From contig NYSW01000062.1 of assembly GCA_002683195.1 (NCBI GenBank), positions 1 through 41,680 of the forward strand: a stretch of 41,680 bases of DNA, given 5' to 3'. Origin of the DNA: Phycisphaerae bacterium. Lineage in GTDB: Bacteria > Planctomycetota > Phycisphaerae > Phycisphaerales > SM1A02. Position 1 is the stretch's first letter. The number at the start of each line of letters is the position of its first letter. This document shows positions 25,723 through 35,184 of the stretch, one piece after another. The notes under the pieces are model-generated. The model saw only the letters and a list, made by a program, of their open reading frames with translations. It made no database searches and had not been told where the DNA came from. The position numbers and the translations under genes were made by a program.

Positions 25723-27404
25723 GACGCAACCTCCACGGAGTCCGAGCGGGGCTCCTGCGGAGCGCTGGATGCCGGGCGGATCGTCGGCGCCGAATCGCCC
25801 CGGGTCCAGACGTATCGAATTCTCTGGCCGTCATCGGTGGTCGGATGGTCATGACGGCGATGCGTTCCACGGCTCTCGGTCCGAGCCAGGGCCCCGCGGA
25901 TCACCAGACGGGCCGCGACCAACATTCCCTGGATCTCCCAACCATCGGCATCTTCGAAGGTCTTGTCCAGGCAGTAGCGGCCCCAGAAATCCACCATCTC
26001 CAGCGCGTCCCGAAGTTTCTCTCCGTCACGAGCGATTCCGACATTACGCCACATCGCGCTCCGAAGACTGGCCCGAACATCGACGAGATCGAGCTCTCCC
26101 GCTCGGCGTCGAGGGGCTTCGGCCACGAGCCGCGGCCGTTGTCCGGAGTCCTCCCGTTTGGAAGCCGCCTCTCCCGCCCGGGCTCCGAAGACGAGCCCTT
26201 CGAGCAGGGAGTTGCTGGCCAGACGATTCGCACCGTGAATCCCCGTGGCGGCGACTTCACCACACGCGAAAAGCCCGGGAACCGTCGACGTCGCATCCGC
26301 ATCGACCAGGACCCCACCAATGGTGTAGTGAGCTGCCGGGTGAACCGGGATCCTCGTGGTCGAAGGATCGATTTCGAATTCCTCCAGCCGAGCTGCCAGG
26401 GTCGGAAATCGAGCGGCCAGTCCGCCCGAGACGCGAGTGGCGTCGAGGTAGACGCAGGATTCGCCGGTCTCCGCGAGGACATCGGTGATCCGGGCGCTCA
26501 CCACGTCCCGGGGGGCGAGGTCGCCCAACGGATGAATCCCGTCCATCACGGAATGTCCGTGACGGTCGACGATGATCGCCCCTTCGCCCCGAACCGCTTC
26601 ACTGAGCAGGGCGCGGACCGACCCCGCGACGTAGAGCGTGGTGGGATGGAACTGGACGAATTCGGTATCGGTGATCGCCGCGCCCGCGCGATAGGCCATG
26701 GCCAGCGCCTCACCGGTCGAAGTCCGCGGGTTGGTGGTCTCTCGATAGAGCCGCCCGGCACCCCCGCCGGCGAGGATGACGGCGCCCGCCCAGATGACCT
26801 GAAGTCCGTACCGCGGGTGGTGGGTCAACACGCCGGTCACCGGTGAACCGGGTTCCGGCCCGACGGTCAGAAGATCGATCGCCGTGCACTGCTCGAACAA
26901 CCGGATCGATTCGTTCTTCCGAACGACTTCCAAGAGCGTTGATGCCAACGCCACTCCGGTCGCCGCCCCGTCGGTGTGGAGGATTCTCGAACGAAGGTGA
27001 CCGCCCTCGCGACCCAGGCTCGGAGAACCATCGGGTTCGCGATCGAAACGCATCCCCCATCCGATGAGCCGTTCGATCTCCCCCGGGCCTTCCCGGCAGA
27101 GGAGATCGACCATGACCTCGTCGCACAACCCGGCTCCCGCTTCGATCGTGTCTTCCGCATGGAACGCCGGGTCGTCATCGGCGTCCACCGCACCCGCGAT
27201 CCCCCCCTGGGCCCAGGCCGTCGAGGAGGTTTCGGCATCACGCTTGGAGAGCACCACGACCTCTTGCCCGCGTTCCGCCGCGGCGATCGCCGCCCGCAGG
27301 CCCGCAACCCCGCTGCCCACCACCAGCACGTCCGCGAAGAGCTGCGGAAGCAACGCCGAGCGAAATGGCACCAGGTAGCGCCGATCGTCGAAGACGTCGG
27401 TCAC
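25719..27404 (-). CDS. nadB: L-aspartate oxidase NadB
   Basis: NadB oxidises L-aspartate to iminoaspartate, the first step of de novo NAD synthesis, with FAD as cofactor. The protein is 561 aa. The N-terminal dinucleotide motif VVGSGVAGLRAA lies at 28-39. STAWAQGGIAGA, EFVQFHPTTLY, the flavin-site stretch GLFACGEVAATGIHGANRL and SNSLLEGLVFGARA follow. The C-terminal helical domain ends with ESRGTHRRHDHPTTDD, the family's RG-H-R-D-P motif. It is distinguished from succinate dehydrogenase flavoproteins by this pattern and by the lack of an sdhB neighbour. Both ends overlap neighbouring genes by GTGA. nadA and nadC are not in the window. Confidence 0.94.
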   Translation of the reverse strand: MTDVFDDRRYLVPFRSALLPQLFADVLVVGSGVAGLRAAIAAAERGQEVVVLSKRDAETSSTAWAQGGIAGAVDADDDPAFHAEDTIEAGAGLCDEVMVDLLCREGPGEIERLIGWGMRFDREPDGSPSLGREGGHLRSRILHTDGAATGVALASTLLEVVRKNESIRLFEQCTAIDLLTVGPEPGSPVTGVLTHHPRYGLQVIWAGAVILAGGGAGRLYRETTNPRTSTGEALAMAYRAGAAITDTEFVQFHPTTLYVAGSVRALLSEAVRGEGAIIVDRHGHSVMDGIHPLGDLAPRDVVSARITDVLAETGESCVYLDATRVSGGLAARFPTLAARLEEFEIDPSTTRIPVHPAAHYTIGGVLVDADATSTVPGLFACGEVAATGIHGANRLASNSLLEGLVFGARAGEAASKREDSGQRPRLVAEAPRRRAGELDLVDVRASLRSAMWRNVGIARDGEKLRDALEMVDFWGRYCLDKTFEDADGWEIQGMLVAARLVIRGALARTESRGTHRRHDHPTTDDGQRIRYVWTRGDSAPTIRPASSAPQEPRSDSVEVAS

Positions 27405-28627
27405 CGTCGAGCGGCCCCGGGGCGTCCGCCGCCGGGAACGGCGGCGCTGGGCGAGGAAAGGTCGGGATCGAAGGAAGCGGTCCAGAGCTGACTGGTCTCG
27501 CTGGCCCCTCGCTTGTTGGTCCAGATCAACTCCGAACCATCGGCGTTGAAGGCGGGAAGAACATCGGCCCCGGGTCCGTGGGTGATTCTCCGCAGACCGG
27601 TTCCGTACTTCGATGCGGCCGGGGTTCGCTCGGAATCCGTCATCGCATCCACCATGAAGACTTCATAGTTTCGATGCCCCTCTCGACTCGTGGCGTAGAT
27701 GAGATGGTCACCGTCCGGGTGCCAGAACGGGCACCAGTTGACGTGCGAATCGTCAGTCACCTGATGTTCCCGGGTCACTCCGATGATCGCCCCTTCCTCA
27801 TCGAATTCCAGTTCGGAAACGAACACCTGCAGGAGGTTGTTTCCGTACCGGTCACTTCGGTAGGTGATGCGTCGGCCGTCCGGCGAAAAGAACGGTCCGC
27901 CGTCATACCCCGGCGCGGCGACCAGATGAACCACCTTGTCGGTGGAAAGATCCTTCACGTAGATGTCGCCCTGTCCGGCTTCCAACGAGGTGTAGAGCAG
28001 ATGTCGACCGTCGGGCGAGAAGCTTCCTTCCGCGACGTAGGACGTTCCCTCTCCGACCAGAGGGTCGAGGGTGGCGGTGGTCGCGTCGTTGCGCCGAAGA
28101 TCGGTGGCGACGATTCTCATCTCCGGCGGAAACTGCCAGCGATATCGACCACTGCCACGCTGGTAGCCCGGAGGGGTCTCGTCCGACGGCGGCTCCATGG
28201 TGGTTCCGAAGATCACGATGTTCGGATCGATCGGATGGAACCAGCCACAGGTGTTGGCCGAGCCTTCGGGGGAGATGCGACGGATGTTCTCGAGCTGACG
28301 GGTGCGTCCGGATTCATCGCGAACCGTATCGGCGACGAACATGGCATAGAAGTCGTCGGCGACTTCGCCGTCCCCGGGTTGTTCAACCGCCTGGAAGATG
28401 ATCCGGGCGCCGTCGGGCGAGTAATAGGATTCCCCCGCCTTGACGAATCGATCTCCGAAGGTCAGCTGGACCGGGTCACCGAGAACCACGGCCTCCATCG
28501 ATTTCCAATCCTCGGCGGACGAGGATTCCATCGAGGACCGGCCTTGTCCGAAGGCGGTTCCCACGCCGCCACTCAGCACGAGGGTGGCCAGCGCGATGCG
28601 GGGGAAGGTGGACGAAATACGTCTCAT
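27401..28627 (-). CDS. Secreted TolB-like beta-propeller protein (PD40 repeats)
   Basis: This 408-aa exported protein has a signal peptide at about 1-27 (ending GTAFGQ). It has at least five PD40/TolB-type repeats, each with an SPDG-like core: YYSPDGARIIFQ, SFSPDGRHLLYT, FFSPDGRRITYR, WHPDGDHLIYAT and FNADGSELIWT. Such six-bladed propellers act as protein or ligand-binding scaffolds in the periplasm. This one lacks the TolB N-terminal domain and has no pal/tolQRA neighbours, so it is not TolB itself. Its stop overlaps the nadB start (GTGA), making it the first gene of a three-gene unit. It diverges from the pseudouridine synthase gene. Confidence 0.8.
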   Translation of the reverse strand: MRRISSTFPRIALATLVLSGGVGTAFGQGRSSMESSSAEDWKSMEAVVLGDPVQLTFGDRFVKAGESYYSPDGARIIFQAVEQPGDGEVADDFYAMFVADTVRDESGRTRQLENIRRISPEGSANTCGWFHPIDPNIVIFGTTMEPPSDETPPGYQRGSGRYRWQFPPEMRIVATDLRRNDATTATLDPLVGEGTSYVAEGSFSPDGRHLLYTSLEAGQGDIYVKDLSTDKVVHLVAAPGYDGGPFFSPDGRRITYRSDRYGNNLLQVFVSELEFDEEGAIIGVTREHQVTDDSHVNWCPFWHPDGDHLIYATSREGHRNYEVFMVDAMTDSERTPAASKYGTGLRRITHGPGADVLPAFNADGSELIWTNKRGASETSQLWTASFDPDLSSPSAAVPGGGRPGAARR

Positions 28628-28671
28628 GGCGTCGACTCCGACGAGAAGGGGCGAACGGACTTTTCTCCACG

Positions 28672-28699
28672 GCGGTTCTCGCCGCGAACCGCGTAGTCT
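28672..28699. promoter_or_regulatory. Divergent promoter region with hairpin and overlapping -10-like hexamers
   Basis: GCGGTTC (28672-28678) pairs with GAACCGC (28686-28692). Just beyond it TAGTCT (28694-28699, plus) overlaps the minus-strand hexamer TAGACT (28695-28700). This sits in the 115-bp gap between the TolB-like and RluA-type genes and could serve both. The assignment rests on pattern only. Confidence 0.3.
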
Positions 28700-28742
28700 A
28701 TACCGTCAACCACCCGCGATTCTCCATCGGATACAAGGCTCC

Positions 28743-29423
28743 GTGAACCCGGTTCCTCCCGTCATTCACCGCGATGAGCGGCTGATCGTGCTGAACAAGC
28801 CGACCAGCCTCCTCTCCGTGCCCGGTATCGGCCCCGAAAAGGCGGACTGCCTCGCCAGCCGCGTCGCCGAGGCCCACCCGGGCGCCCGAATCGTCCATCG
28901 ACTGGACCGGGATACCAGCGGGGTGATCGTGATGGCGTTCGACGCCGAAGCCCACCGGGAACTGAGTCGCCAGTTTCAGGACCGCGAGACCCAGAAGACC
29001 TACCACGCCCTGGTCGCCGGCCATCCGAAAGCGGACGAGGGGGACATCGAACTCCCGATTCGCAAGGACATGGATCATCCTCCGCTGCAGATGGTCGATC
29101 ATGAACGTGGCAAACCAAGCCAGACTCGATGGAGGGTGACCAGCCGAGGCCATGTCGGCGACCTCGATGGGAACCTCGCGGCACCCGAGGCCGATGCGGA
29201 TCTGCCCATCGCTCGTCTTGAACTCGAACCAAGAACCGGCCGCAGCCATCAACTCCGGCTCCATCTCAAAGCCATCGGCCATCCCATCCTCGGTGATGAT
29301 CTGTACGCCCCGACTCCCTGGCGAGAAGTCGCCCTCCGGCTCTGCCTGCACGCGTCCCGCCTCGAGATCACCCACCCGGCCGACGGCTCCCCTGCGACGT
29401 TCCGATCGCCCCCACCATTTTGA
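28743..29423 (+). CDS. RluA-family RNA pseudouridine synthase
   Basis: The enzyme converts specific uridines of rRNA or tRNA to pseudouridine. The protein is 226 aa and is the catalytic domain only, with no S4 domain, like RluA itself. Motif I is DERLIVLNKPTSLLSVPG. The catalytic motif HRLDRDTSG lies at 52-60, with D55 as nucleophile. KTYHALVAG and ELEPRTGRSHQLRLHLKAIGHPILGDDLY, the uridine-binding C-terminal block, complete the fold. The GTG at 28743 is preferred because the longer open frame upstream is unrelated and overlaps the divergent gene. RluA-type enzymes are hard to assign to one site by sequence, so no symbol is given. Confidence 0.9.
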   Translation: MNPVPPVIHRDERLIVLNKPTSLLSVPGIGPEKADCLASRVAEAHPGARIVHRLDRDTSGVIVMAFDAEAHRELSRQFQDRETQKTYHALVAGHPKADEGDIELPIRKDMDHPPLQMVDHERGKPSQTRWRVTSRGHVGDLDGNLAAPEADADLPIARLELEPRTGRSHQLRLHLKAIGHPILGDDLYAPTPWREVALRLCLHASRLEITHPADGSPATFRSPPPF

Positions 29424-29464
29424 CCGTGCGGCACACGTCGGTCCGGGCCTTGGAGATGCCGTCC

Positions 29465-31171
29465 ATGTTCTTCGTTTCGAACCCCCCACCCCGGATCGAG
29501 GTTCCGAACGTGGTTGCGGATGCCTCCCCCGAAAACGTCGATCACTGGCCGAACGGCGTGTCGGCGTCGATGTTGTCCAAGACCGATTTGAATCTACTCA
29601 TCGTCACGGTCCTGATCCTGGTCGTGGTCGCGCTCGTCATCATCCTCATCGCGCTGCTCTTCAGTCGATTCCGGGGGCGGGACGAAGTACCACGGTGTCG
29701 GACCTGCGGCCATGATCTGCGGGGCGGCGACCAACTGCCACCCGCCTGCCACGAGTGCGGACGGCTCATCCGCGGCCCCGGGGATGTGAACGAACTCGAT
29801 GCCCGACAGATAGAACGACGACGCTCACTCGGCACCGCGACCAAGTTCGTCCTGACCCTCGGACTCGTCATCCTGCTCCCGGCGATCTACCTCCATCCAC
29901 GGCGGTTCGCGAACACTCCGAACGCCTGGCTGACCACGATCGACGCCTGGTGGACCAGCGCCCTTCCGATCAAGGAGGCGATGACTTTCCCCTCCAACCC
30001 GAAGATCAGTGGCTTTTACTACCACGAGATCTGGCGACGCGGCATTCGCGGAGACATTTCGGATGACACGCTGAAGAACCTCGCGGAGAAACTGATTTCT
30101 CGCAACCGAGGCGGAAGCGAGCCCTCGACCGCTGAAACCGAAATCATCCTCGCCACCGCCTTCCAATCCGGCCTGGTCACGGATGACGACGTGTTGAATC
30201 TCCCCTTACTACGGCCTCGAGTCTCCGAAGCCCGGAACGCCCACCAACTGCTTGCGGCGACCACTCACGGCATCAGGCTCCAGATGGGGGTCGTCGGCAT
30301 GGCACCGGGCATCGAGAACGTGCTTCGCCGCAGGAATTTCCGGGACCTGCGAGCGGAAGTCGTACTGACCGCGGCCACCGTCGGCGGGCGTCGGTTGGAA
30401 AGCGACTGGGTCGGTCGACTGCGACGCTGGCCGATCTCCGGCACCACCATGGTGGACATCGAAGTCGTGCCGCCACCCGACCAGCCGTTCTCCGAGCACC
30501 CGGGCCAGATCGAACTGGAATTGGAAACCCGACTCATCCGGCGACGTCCAGATCGTGAGGAAGAGTTGGTTCACCGCGAGAGATCGGTCCACCGCGTGGC
30601 GCTTCCAGCCCCCCTGAACTCGCCCCCTCGATTCGACCGCACCGAGGAATTCCGCGCGGAACTCAACCGGGATCTCGCCGAACACAGCGTCTTCGAATTC
30701 AGTCCCGACCGAGCCGCGGGGGTGCTGATCCTGCGAAGCAGTCGATTCGATGCCCTGGAACTGGGAACTCCGACGCTCCAGATCACGATTCCGATTGCAG
30801 AAGTGCTCGAAATCGAGGTCGAACCCGACTGGGTCTCGGTATCGAGCTCGCGTCACAAGTCATCATGGCAGGCGTCCCGCCCGCCCGAAACCGGACCGCC
30901 GCTGCTCGCGGTGTGCAAAATCCCCCACCGACTCGGTCTCGACGAGGGCCGAATTCAAGCCGGAGACTTCGTCGATGTCACGCTCGACGCCACCGACTTC
31001 GACCCTGTCGCCTGGTGGAGCCTGGTCGAGGAGCAGGCTCGATTCGGGGACGGTGAAGACCGGGCCTCGGTTCGAAATCACATCCATCGGATTCTCCGTG
31101 GTTCCATCAGGTTCTCGGTGCCCGTGAGGCCGGGGCGTTTCATCACCACTGAAATTCCCGAACTACCATGA
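29465..31171 (+). CDS. Zinc-ribbon membrane protein, tandem paralogue 1
   Basis: This 568-aa protein is not assigned to a characterised family. A hydrophobic helix at 43-66 is followed by a zinc ribbon of form CxxCG-x13-CxxCG (C78, C81, C95, C98; CRTCGHDLRGGDQLPPACHE), then a second helix at 126-144. A large domain of about 420 residues, probably on the outer side, completes it. The order helix-ribbon-helix-large domain is shared with the next gene, as are NAWLTTID after helix 2 and WWSLVEEQARFG near the C-terminus. Ribbons of the CxxCGYDLRG type are frequent in planctomycete proteins. The ATG at 29465 is chosen because GGAG lies 9 nt upstream; TTG 29420, ATG 29456 and ATG 29570 are alternatives. 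Confidence 0.72.
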   Translation: MFFVSNPPPRIEVPNVVADASPENVDHWPNGVSASMLSKTDLNLLIVTVLILVVVALVIILIALLFSRFRGRDEVPRCRTCGHDLRGGDQLPPACHECGRLIRGPGDVNELDARQIERRRSLGTATKFVLTLGLVILLPAIYLHPRRFANTPNAWLTTIDAWWTSALPIKEAMTFPSNPKISGFYYHEIWRRGIRGDISDDTLKNLAEKLISRNRGGSEPSTAETEIILATAFQSGLVTDDDVLNLPLLRPRVSEARNAHQLLAATTHGIRLQMGVVGMAPGIENVLRRRNFRDLRAEVVLTAATVGGRRLESDWVGRLRRWPISGTTMVDIEVVPPPDQPFSEHPGQIELELETRLIRRRPDREEELVHRERSVHRVALPAPLNSPPRFDRTEEFRAELNRDLAEHSVFEFSPDRAAGVLILRSSRFDALELGTPTLQITIPIAEVLEIEVEPDWVSVSSSRHKSSWQASRPPETGPPLLAVCKIPHRLGLDEGRIQAGDFVDVTLDATDFDPVAWWSLVEEQARFGDGEDRASVRNHIHRILRGSIRFSVPVRPGRFITTEIPELP

Positions 31172-31210
31172 ACGTTCCACGGTCCAATGCCCATCTTTGG
31201 AATCCGTCCC

Positions 31211-32722
31211 ATGAACGCCGACACGCTCTGGATCGTCGGAACGGTCTTCTTATTCATCTCGCTGGTGACCGCACTCGCCGGCGTGCGGCCTCTGCCTCGT
31301 GGCGGTCGGTACTGCCGCCACTGCGGCTACGACCTCACGGCAACCCCGGATGAACATCGAAGGTGCTCGGAATGCGGCCGTTCCCTGATCGGCGGTCTTG
31401 ACGAATCCACCGCCTCTCCCGCACAGATCCGTCGCCGGCACTTCTGCCGTCGCTGGGGGTTCCTGGGAATCGCGGCCGCCTGCATGATGCTGGTGGTGAC
31501 CCTGGCCTTCGATCTTCGACGTCTCCCGTTCACCCCGACCGGCTGGCTGGTCTCGGTGGACGTACCGATCGCGATACGGCTTTCCGACGAACTGTCGGCA
31601 CCGGTCCTCCAGGAAGTCGACCGCCGGCGATGCGCCGGTTCCCTCCCACCCGAGCGATTGCAGACGATCGCGCAAGACGTGTTGGACCGACTTGATGAAC
31701 CGCGGCACGGCGGCGCCACCGGGCGGAAACTGCTGGTCGAGGGATGGGGCGCGGGACTCGTCGCGGACGAGGACTTCTTCGCGATCCCGTCACTCTGGCC
31801 CACGATCACCCTGACGCCGGAGCGCTCCTCCACCCACGAAATGAATTTCCGCCTCGACCTCAAGGGTGACCTCCAGGTCGATCGGTACCAGTCAAGCCTT
31901 GCGGCCCGATCCGCTCCCCTTCGACTCGAAGTCCGAGTCGCCTCGAGATCCCTCTCGAACTATGAAGCTCCGTTCCCCGTCGGCAGCCGCACCGACACGC
32001 CCTGGCCTCCCAACCAGGCGTCAGGAAGTACACGCGACGTCAGCTGGCGGGCCGACGGCGTGGCATTTCCGCTCGGAGCGCAGGAGCTTTCGGTCACGGT
32101 CGAAATCACCCTGGTCGAGCGAGGAGGAAATCGACGATCGGAGTCCCGGCGGCACGAACTCTCGACGCCGATCGAGATTCTCCAGGTGCCTCCGCCGGAG
32201 GTTCGTGCCGATGTCGCCGACTGCGAGGCGATTGCCGCGGACCTTGAAGCACACTCCCGGCTGGAGGTCGGTTCCGACGGGTTCACCACGACCCTCACCC
32301 TGGGCATGGCTCGCCATCACCCGGCCATCCTCGGAACGCCACGGATCGAACTGGAATCCGACATCGACGGCGAATCACGGACGGTGCTGATCGACCTCGA
32401 TCATCTCAATCGATCCGGCGGCGTCCTCCACTATCCGACCATCGAGGAACAACGCCGGACCACCGCCCGAAACCGCGCGGGTGACCCCTCCAAAAGCGGC
32501 TTTCTCCGCGGCTATCGGATTCCTGAATTCCACCCCCTCTCAGAGGGGACACGGATCACCCTTCGATTCGACTCGACTGATCTGGACCTTTTCAAGTGGG
32601 CCGGATGGGTCGATCGATCGGCACGTTTCGGAGAACCGGGCATCGCCATCCCTCCGGAGCTCTCCGTGGTACGGCCCTGCCGATTCGAGATCGAGATACC
32701 GGTCCTGAAGTCGGTCGACTGA
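31211..32722 (+). CDS. Zinc-ribbon membrane protein, tandem paralogue 2
   Basis: This 503-aa protein has the same architecture as its upstream neighbour: helix at 6-24, zinc ribbon with C35, C38, C52 and C55 (CRHCGYDLTATPDEHRRCSE), helix at about 83-100, then a domain of about 400 residues. Shared landmarks are TGWLVSVD after helix 2 and KWAGWVDRSARFG near the C-terminus; overall similarity is otherwise low. The ribbon would lie in the cytoplasm between two helices, with the large domain outside. The ATG at 31211 gives a compact N-terminus with the helix at once; an ATG at 31187 would add eight residues. It lies 39 bp after paralogue 1, so they are probably co-transcribed. Confidence 0.72.
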   Translation: MNADTLWIVGTVFLFISLVTALAGVRPLPRGGRYCRHCGYDLTATPDEHRRCSECGRSLIGGLDESTASPAQIRRRHFCRRWGFLGIAAACMMLVVTLAFDLRRLPFTPTGWLVSVDVPIAIRLSDELSAPVLQEVDRRRCAGSLPPERLQTIAQDVLDRLDEPRHGGATGRKLLVEGWGAGLVADEDFFAIPSLWPTITLTPERSSTHEMNFRLDLKGDLQVDRYQSSLAARSAPLRLEVRVASRSLSNYEAPFPVGSRTDTPWPPNQASGSTRDVSWRADGVAFPLGAQELSVTVEITLVERGGNRRSESRRHELSTPIEILQVPPPEVRADVADCEAIAADLEAHSRLEVGSDGFTTTLTLGMARHHPAILGTPRIELESDIDGESRTVLIDLDHLNRSGGVLHYPTIEEQRRTTARNRAGDPSKSGFLRGYRIPEFHPLSEGTRITLRFDSTDLDLFKWAGWVDRSARFGEPGIAIPPELSVVRPCRFEIEIPVLKSVD

Positions 32723-32820
32723 AACCGCCTTCTCTTCCATCGGCCTCGAAAACCACATCCGAGGTCGAACCCAGACCGCCACCGAGGTACCTTGAAGAGA
32801 CCTCGATTCCGGAACTCACG

Positions 32821-33960
32821 ATGCACCACCGACTCCTTGTTCGACCCAGCCTCCCCGACCGCGTGATCGCCGTTCTCGCCACCGCGGTCCTGTCCTTCGC
32901 CAGCCCCGCCCTCGCACAGTCGAAGACCGACGAACGCAACCTCACGGTGCCGGTGACGCTGTTGAGCACCGGGGAAGGCAACCCCGTCGCCCTGCGGTGG
33001 CGACCGACCGAACGAGTCGAGCGTCGGATGCAGGTCGCGACCCGGACCGTACCGACCACCCTCGAACGCCCGGACGTGAACAGCGTCGATCCGGAAATCC
33101 TGATCGTCGGTTTCACTCGTCCTCCGATCGAAAAGCTCTGGACGATCGCCGGACGCCTCGCCACTGATCCCGAGACCCAGGAGAAGATCGTCCGTTGGCG
33201 GGTCGAGAACGGCGCTGCACGTCTGGTGGGCTTCCGACCCACCGCAGACGCCCGTGAGGCCGCCATGAAGGACGAGATCGAGGTCGAGCCCGTGGATGGC
33301 GCCGGTCAGGCGCCACCGCGACGGGCCGCCGACGCCAAGGAGGCGACCGATTCCAGGACGAGTCGACCGCCGGGCAGTGATCCCAACGCCATGAAGAGCG
33401 CGATTCGATTCGAGGAGATCAGCAATCGTTCCATCGCCCGGACCAACGGAGCCATGATCACCCAGCGGTACGACCGAAGTGGCCTGGCTCCCGTGGACGT
33501 CAAGATCCGGCTCCCCGAGTCGGATCGGCGCGCGGAGTTCGAAACCCGTCGACTGGCGGCCGCGATGAACCTGGCGGAGGCGAAGCTTCCCACCGAACCC
33601 ATCGCCCCGGGTGCGAGTTGGACCGCGAGCTGGGTTCTTTTGGAAACCGGCGTGCCCGCTCGCATCGACGCGACCTGGACCCTGCTCGAAACCGATGAAG
33701 CGGCATCCGGGACGGGGGTCGCCACCACCGCCAGACTCAAGATCGAATACCGCCGACGGGTCCGCGATGCCGACGCCGCGAGTGAAACCCAGCGTCGAGC
33801 GGTGGAAGCCGACGGACGGGGCGAGATTCGCATCCGACTCGATGCCCCCCTCCTTCTGGAAGCCCGATTGGTGGAGCAGTCGATTCTTCCGCCCGCGGCG
33901 GGACGCAGCCGGGAAGTGACCCGAATCCGGGTCACGCCGCTGGCAACCACCGCACCCTGA
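32821..33960 (+). CDS. Hypothetical secreted protein
   Basis: This 379-aa protein has a signal peptide at about 1-32 (VIAVLATAVLSFASPALAQ, cleaved after ALA). No family is recognised with confidence. The mature part has a charged low-complexity segment at about 150-185 (rich in Ala, Arg, Asp and Pro). A beta-rich domain follows with FEEISNRSIARTNGAMITQRYDR and LPTEPIAPGASWTASWVLL; the P-G-x-x-W element recalls the DUF6263-like secreted proteins, but this is only a resemblance. Translation from the ATG at 32821 is chosen for the signal peptide. A -10-like TACCTT lies at 32789-32794. It follows the zinc-ribbon pair on the same strand after 98 bp. Confidence 0.65.
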   Translation: MHHRLLVRPSLPDRVIAVLATAVLSFASPALAQSKTDERNLTVPVTLLSTGEGNPVALRWRPTERVERRMQVATRTVPTTLERPDVNSVDPEILIVGFTRPPIEKLWTIAGRLATDPETQEKIVRWRVENGAARLVGFRPTADAREAAMKDEIEVEPVDGAGQAPPRRAADAKEATDSRTSRPPGSDPNAMKSAIRFEEISNRSIARTNGAMITQRYDRSGLAPVDVKIRLPESDRRAEFETRRLAAAMNLAEAKLPTEPIAPGASWTASWVLLETGVPARIDATWTLLETDEAASGTGVATTARLKIEYRRRVRDADAASETQRRAVEADGRGEIRIRLDAPLLLEARLVEQSILPPAAGRSREVTRIRVTPLATTAP

Positions 33961-34096
33961 TGAACGGAGCGTCTCGATACCTCCGCGGTCTTTTCCAGCA
34001 ATCGGCCGGAGCCGCCCATGTCCGGCCAGGCCGATGTTCGTTCGCCATCGGGCCGTCCGCCGCTACCATGTCGGCCCGCAACGGCGGAGGATACCC

Positions 34097-35152
34097 ATGA
34101 CCGAACTCCCAGAAACATGCCGCTGGGGCGTGATCGGCACCGCCGGAATCGCCCGCAAGGTCGTTCGAGCCATGCATCTGGCTCCCCATGCGACTCCGGT
34201 CGCGATTGCGAGTCGGACCCTTGATCGCGCCGCCGCATTCGCCGAAGAACACGGCCTCGATCGCGGGCACGGAAATTACGACGCCCTGCTCGCGGATCCC
34301 GAAATCGACGCGGTCTACGTTCCGCTTCCCACCACCATTCGCCGGGATGTGGTGATCGCGGCCGCCCGCGCGGGCAAGCACGTGCTTTCGGAAAAACCGG
34401 TCGCCCCGCACTCCGAGGCGGTGAAACAGATGATCGAGGCATGCGCGGATGCCGGCGTCCAGTTCATGGACGGCGTGATGTTCATGCACCACCATCGGAT
34501 GGAACGCCTGATCGAGCGCCTGCCGGATCTTGGCCCGAGTCCCACGCTTCTGGAGACCGCCTTCACCTTCCGGGCCGATGCGTCGTTCCTCGAATCCAAC
34601 ATCCGAACCTCGCTGGACACCGAACCACTCGGGTGCGTCGGCGACCTCGGGTGGTACAACGTCCGTATCGCCTTGATCGCCATGGGCGGGATGCCGACGA
34701 TCGTTCGGGCTCGCCATCATGAAATTCATGATGGCGTCCCGATCCATACCACCGGCGAATTGCAGTTCGACGGCATCGAGGGACCCCGCATCGCCCGCTT
34801 CCAGTGCTCCTTCCGCCATCCGCTCCGACAGTGGGTGGAGATCGTGGGCGAGCAAGGTGCGATGTGGATGCATGACTTCGTGATCGGAAGTCCGACCGAG
34901 GCCGTGCTGGAGATCGAAACCGAATCGACCCTGACCGAAGGTGACGCCGCTCATCAGCGTCATTGTGAACGTCTCGTGATTCCGGACTGCGTCCAGGAAA
35001 CGGAGATGATCGAACGATTCTCGCGGATCGCCTTGGGAATGGACCCCATCGATCCGCGATGGCCCCGATGGGCCCTCGAGACCCAACAAGTGGTCGACGG
35101 GATCATGAGCAGTGCGAGCGCCGACGGGGCGGACATCGTCCTCGTCCACTGA
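34097..35152 (+). CDS. Gfo/Idh/MocA-family oxidoreductase
   Basis: This 351-aa NAD(P)-dependent sugar or cyclitol dehydrogenase-like enzyme has a Rossmann N-terminus, WGVIGTAGIARKVVRAM (10-26), with Gly-x-Gly-like spacing GTAGIA. It also has the hallmark LSEKPVAPH (97-105) carrying the catalytic-site Lys100. The C-terminal alpha/beta domain includes LGCVGDLGWYNVRIAL, the family's GGxxxDxGxYxxD-like region. The start ATG has GGAGG 6 nt upstream, the clearest ribosome binding site in this part of the window. The 1132-aa glycosidase-like gene starts 32 bp after the stop, suggesting a shared carbohydrate pathway. The substrate cannot be deduced. Confidence 0.9.
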   Translation: MTELPETCRWGVIGTAGIARKVVRAMHLAPHATPVAIASRTLDRAAAFAEEHGLDRGHGNYDALLADPEIDAVYVPLPTTIRRDVVIAAARAGKHVLSEKPVAPHSEAVKQMIEACADAGVQFMDGVMFMHHHRMERLIERLPDLGPSPTLLETAFTFRADASFLESNIRTSLDTEPLGCVGDLGWYNVRIALIAMGGMPTIVRARHHEIHDGVPIHTTGELQFDGIEGPRIARFQCSFRHPLRQWVEIVGEQGAMWMHDFVIGSPTEAVLEIETESTLTEGDAAHQRHCERLVIPDCVQETEMIERFSRIALGMDPIDPRWPRWALETQQVVDGIMSSASADGADIVLVH

Positions 35153-35184
35153 AACATGCCACACCAATGACCGAGAGGAATGGA

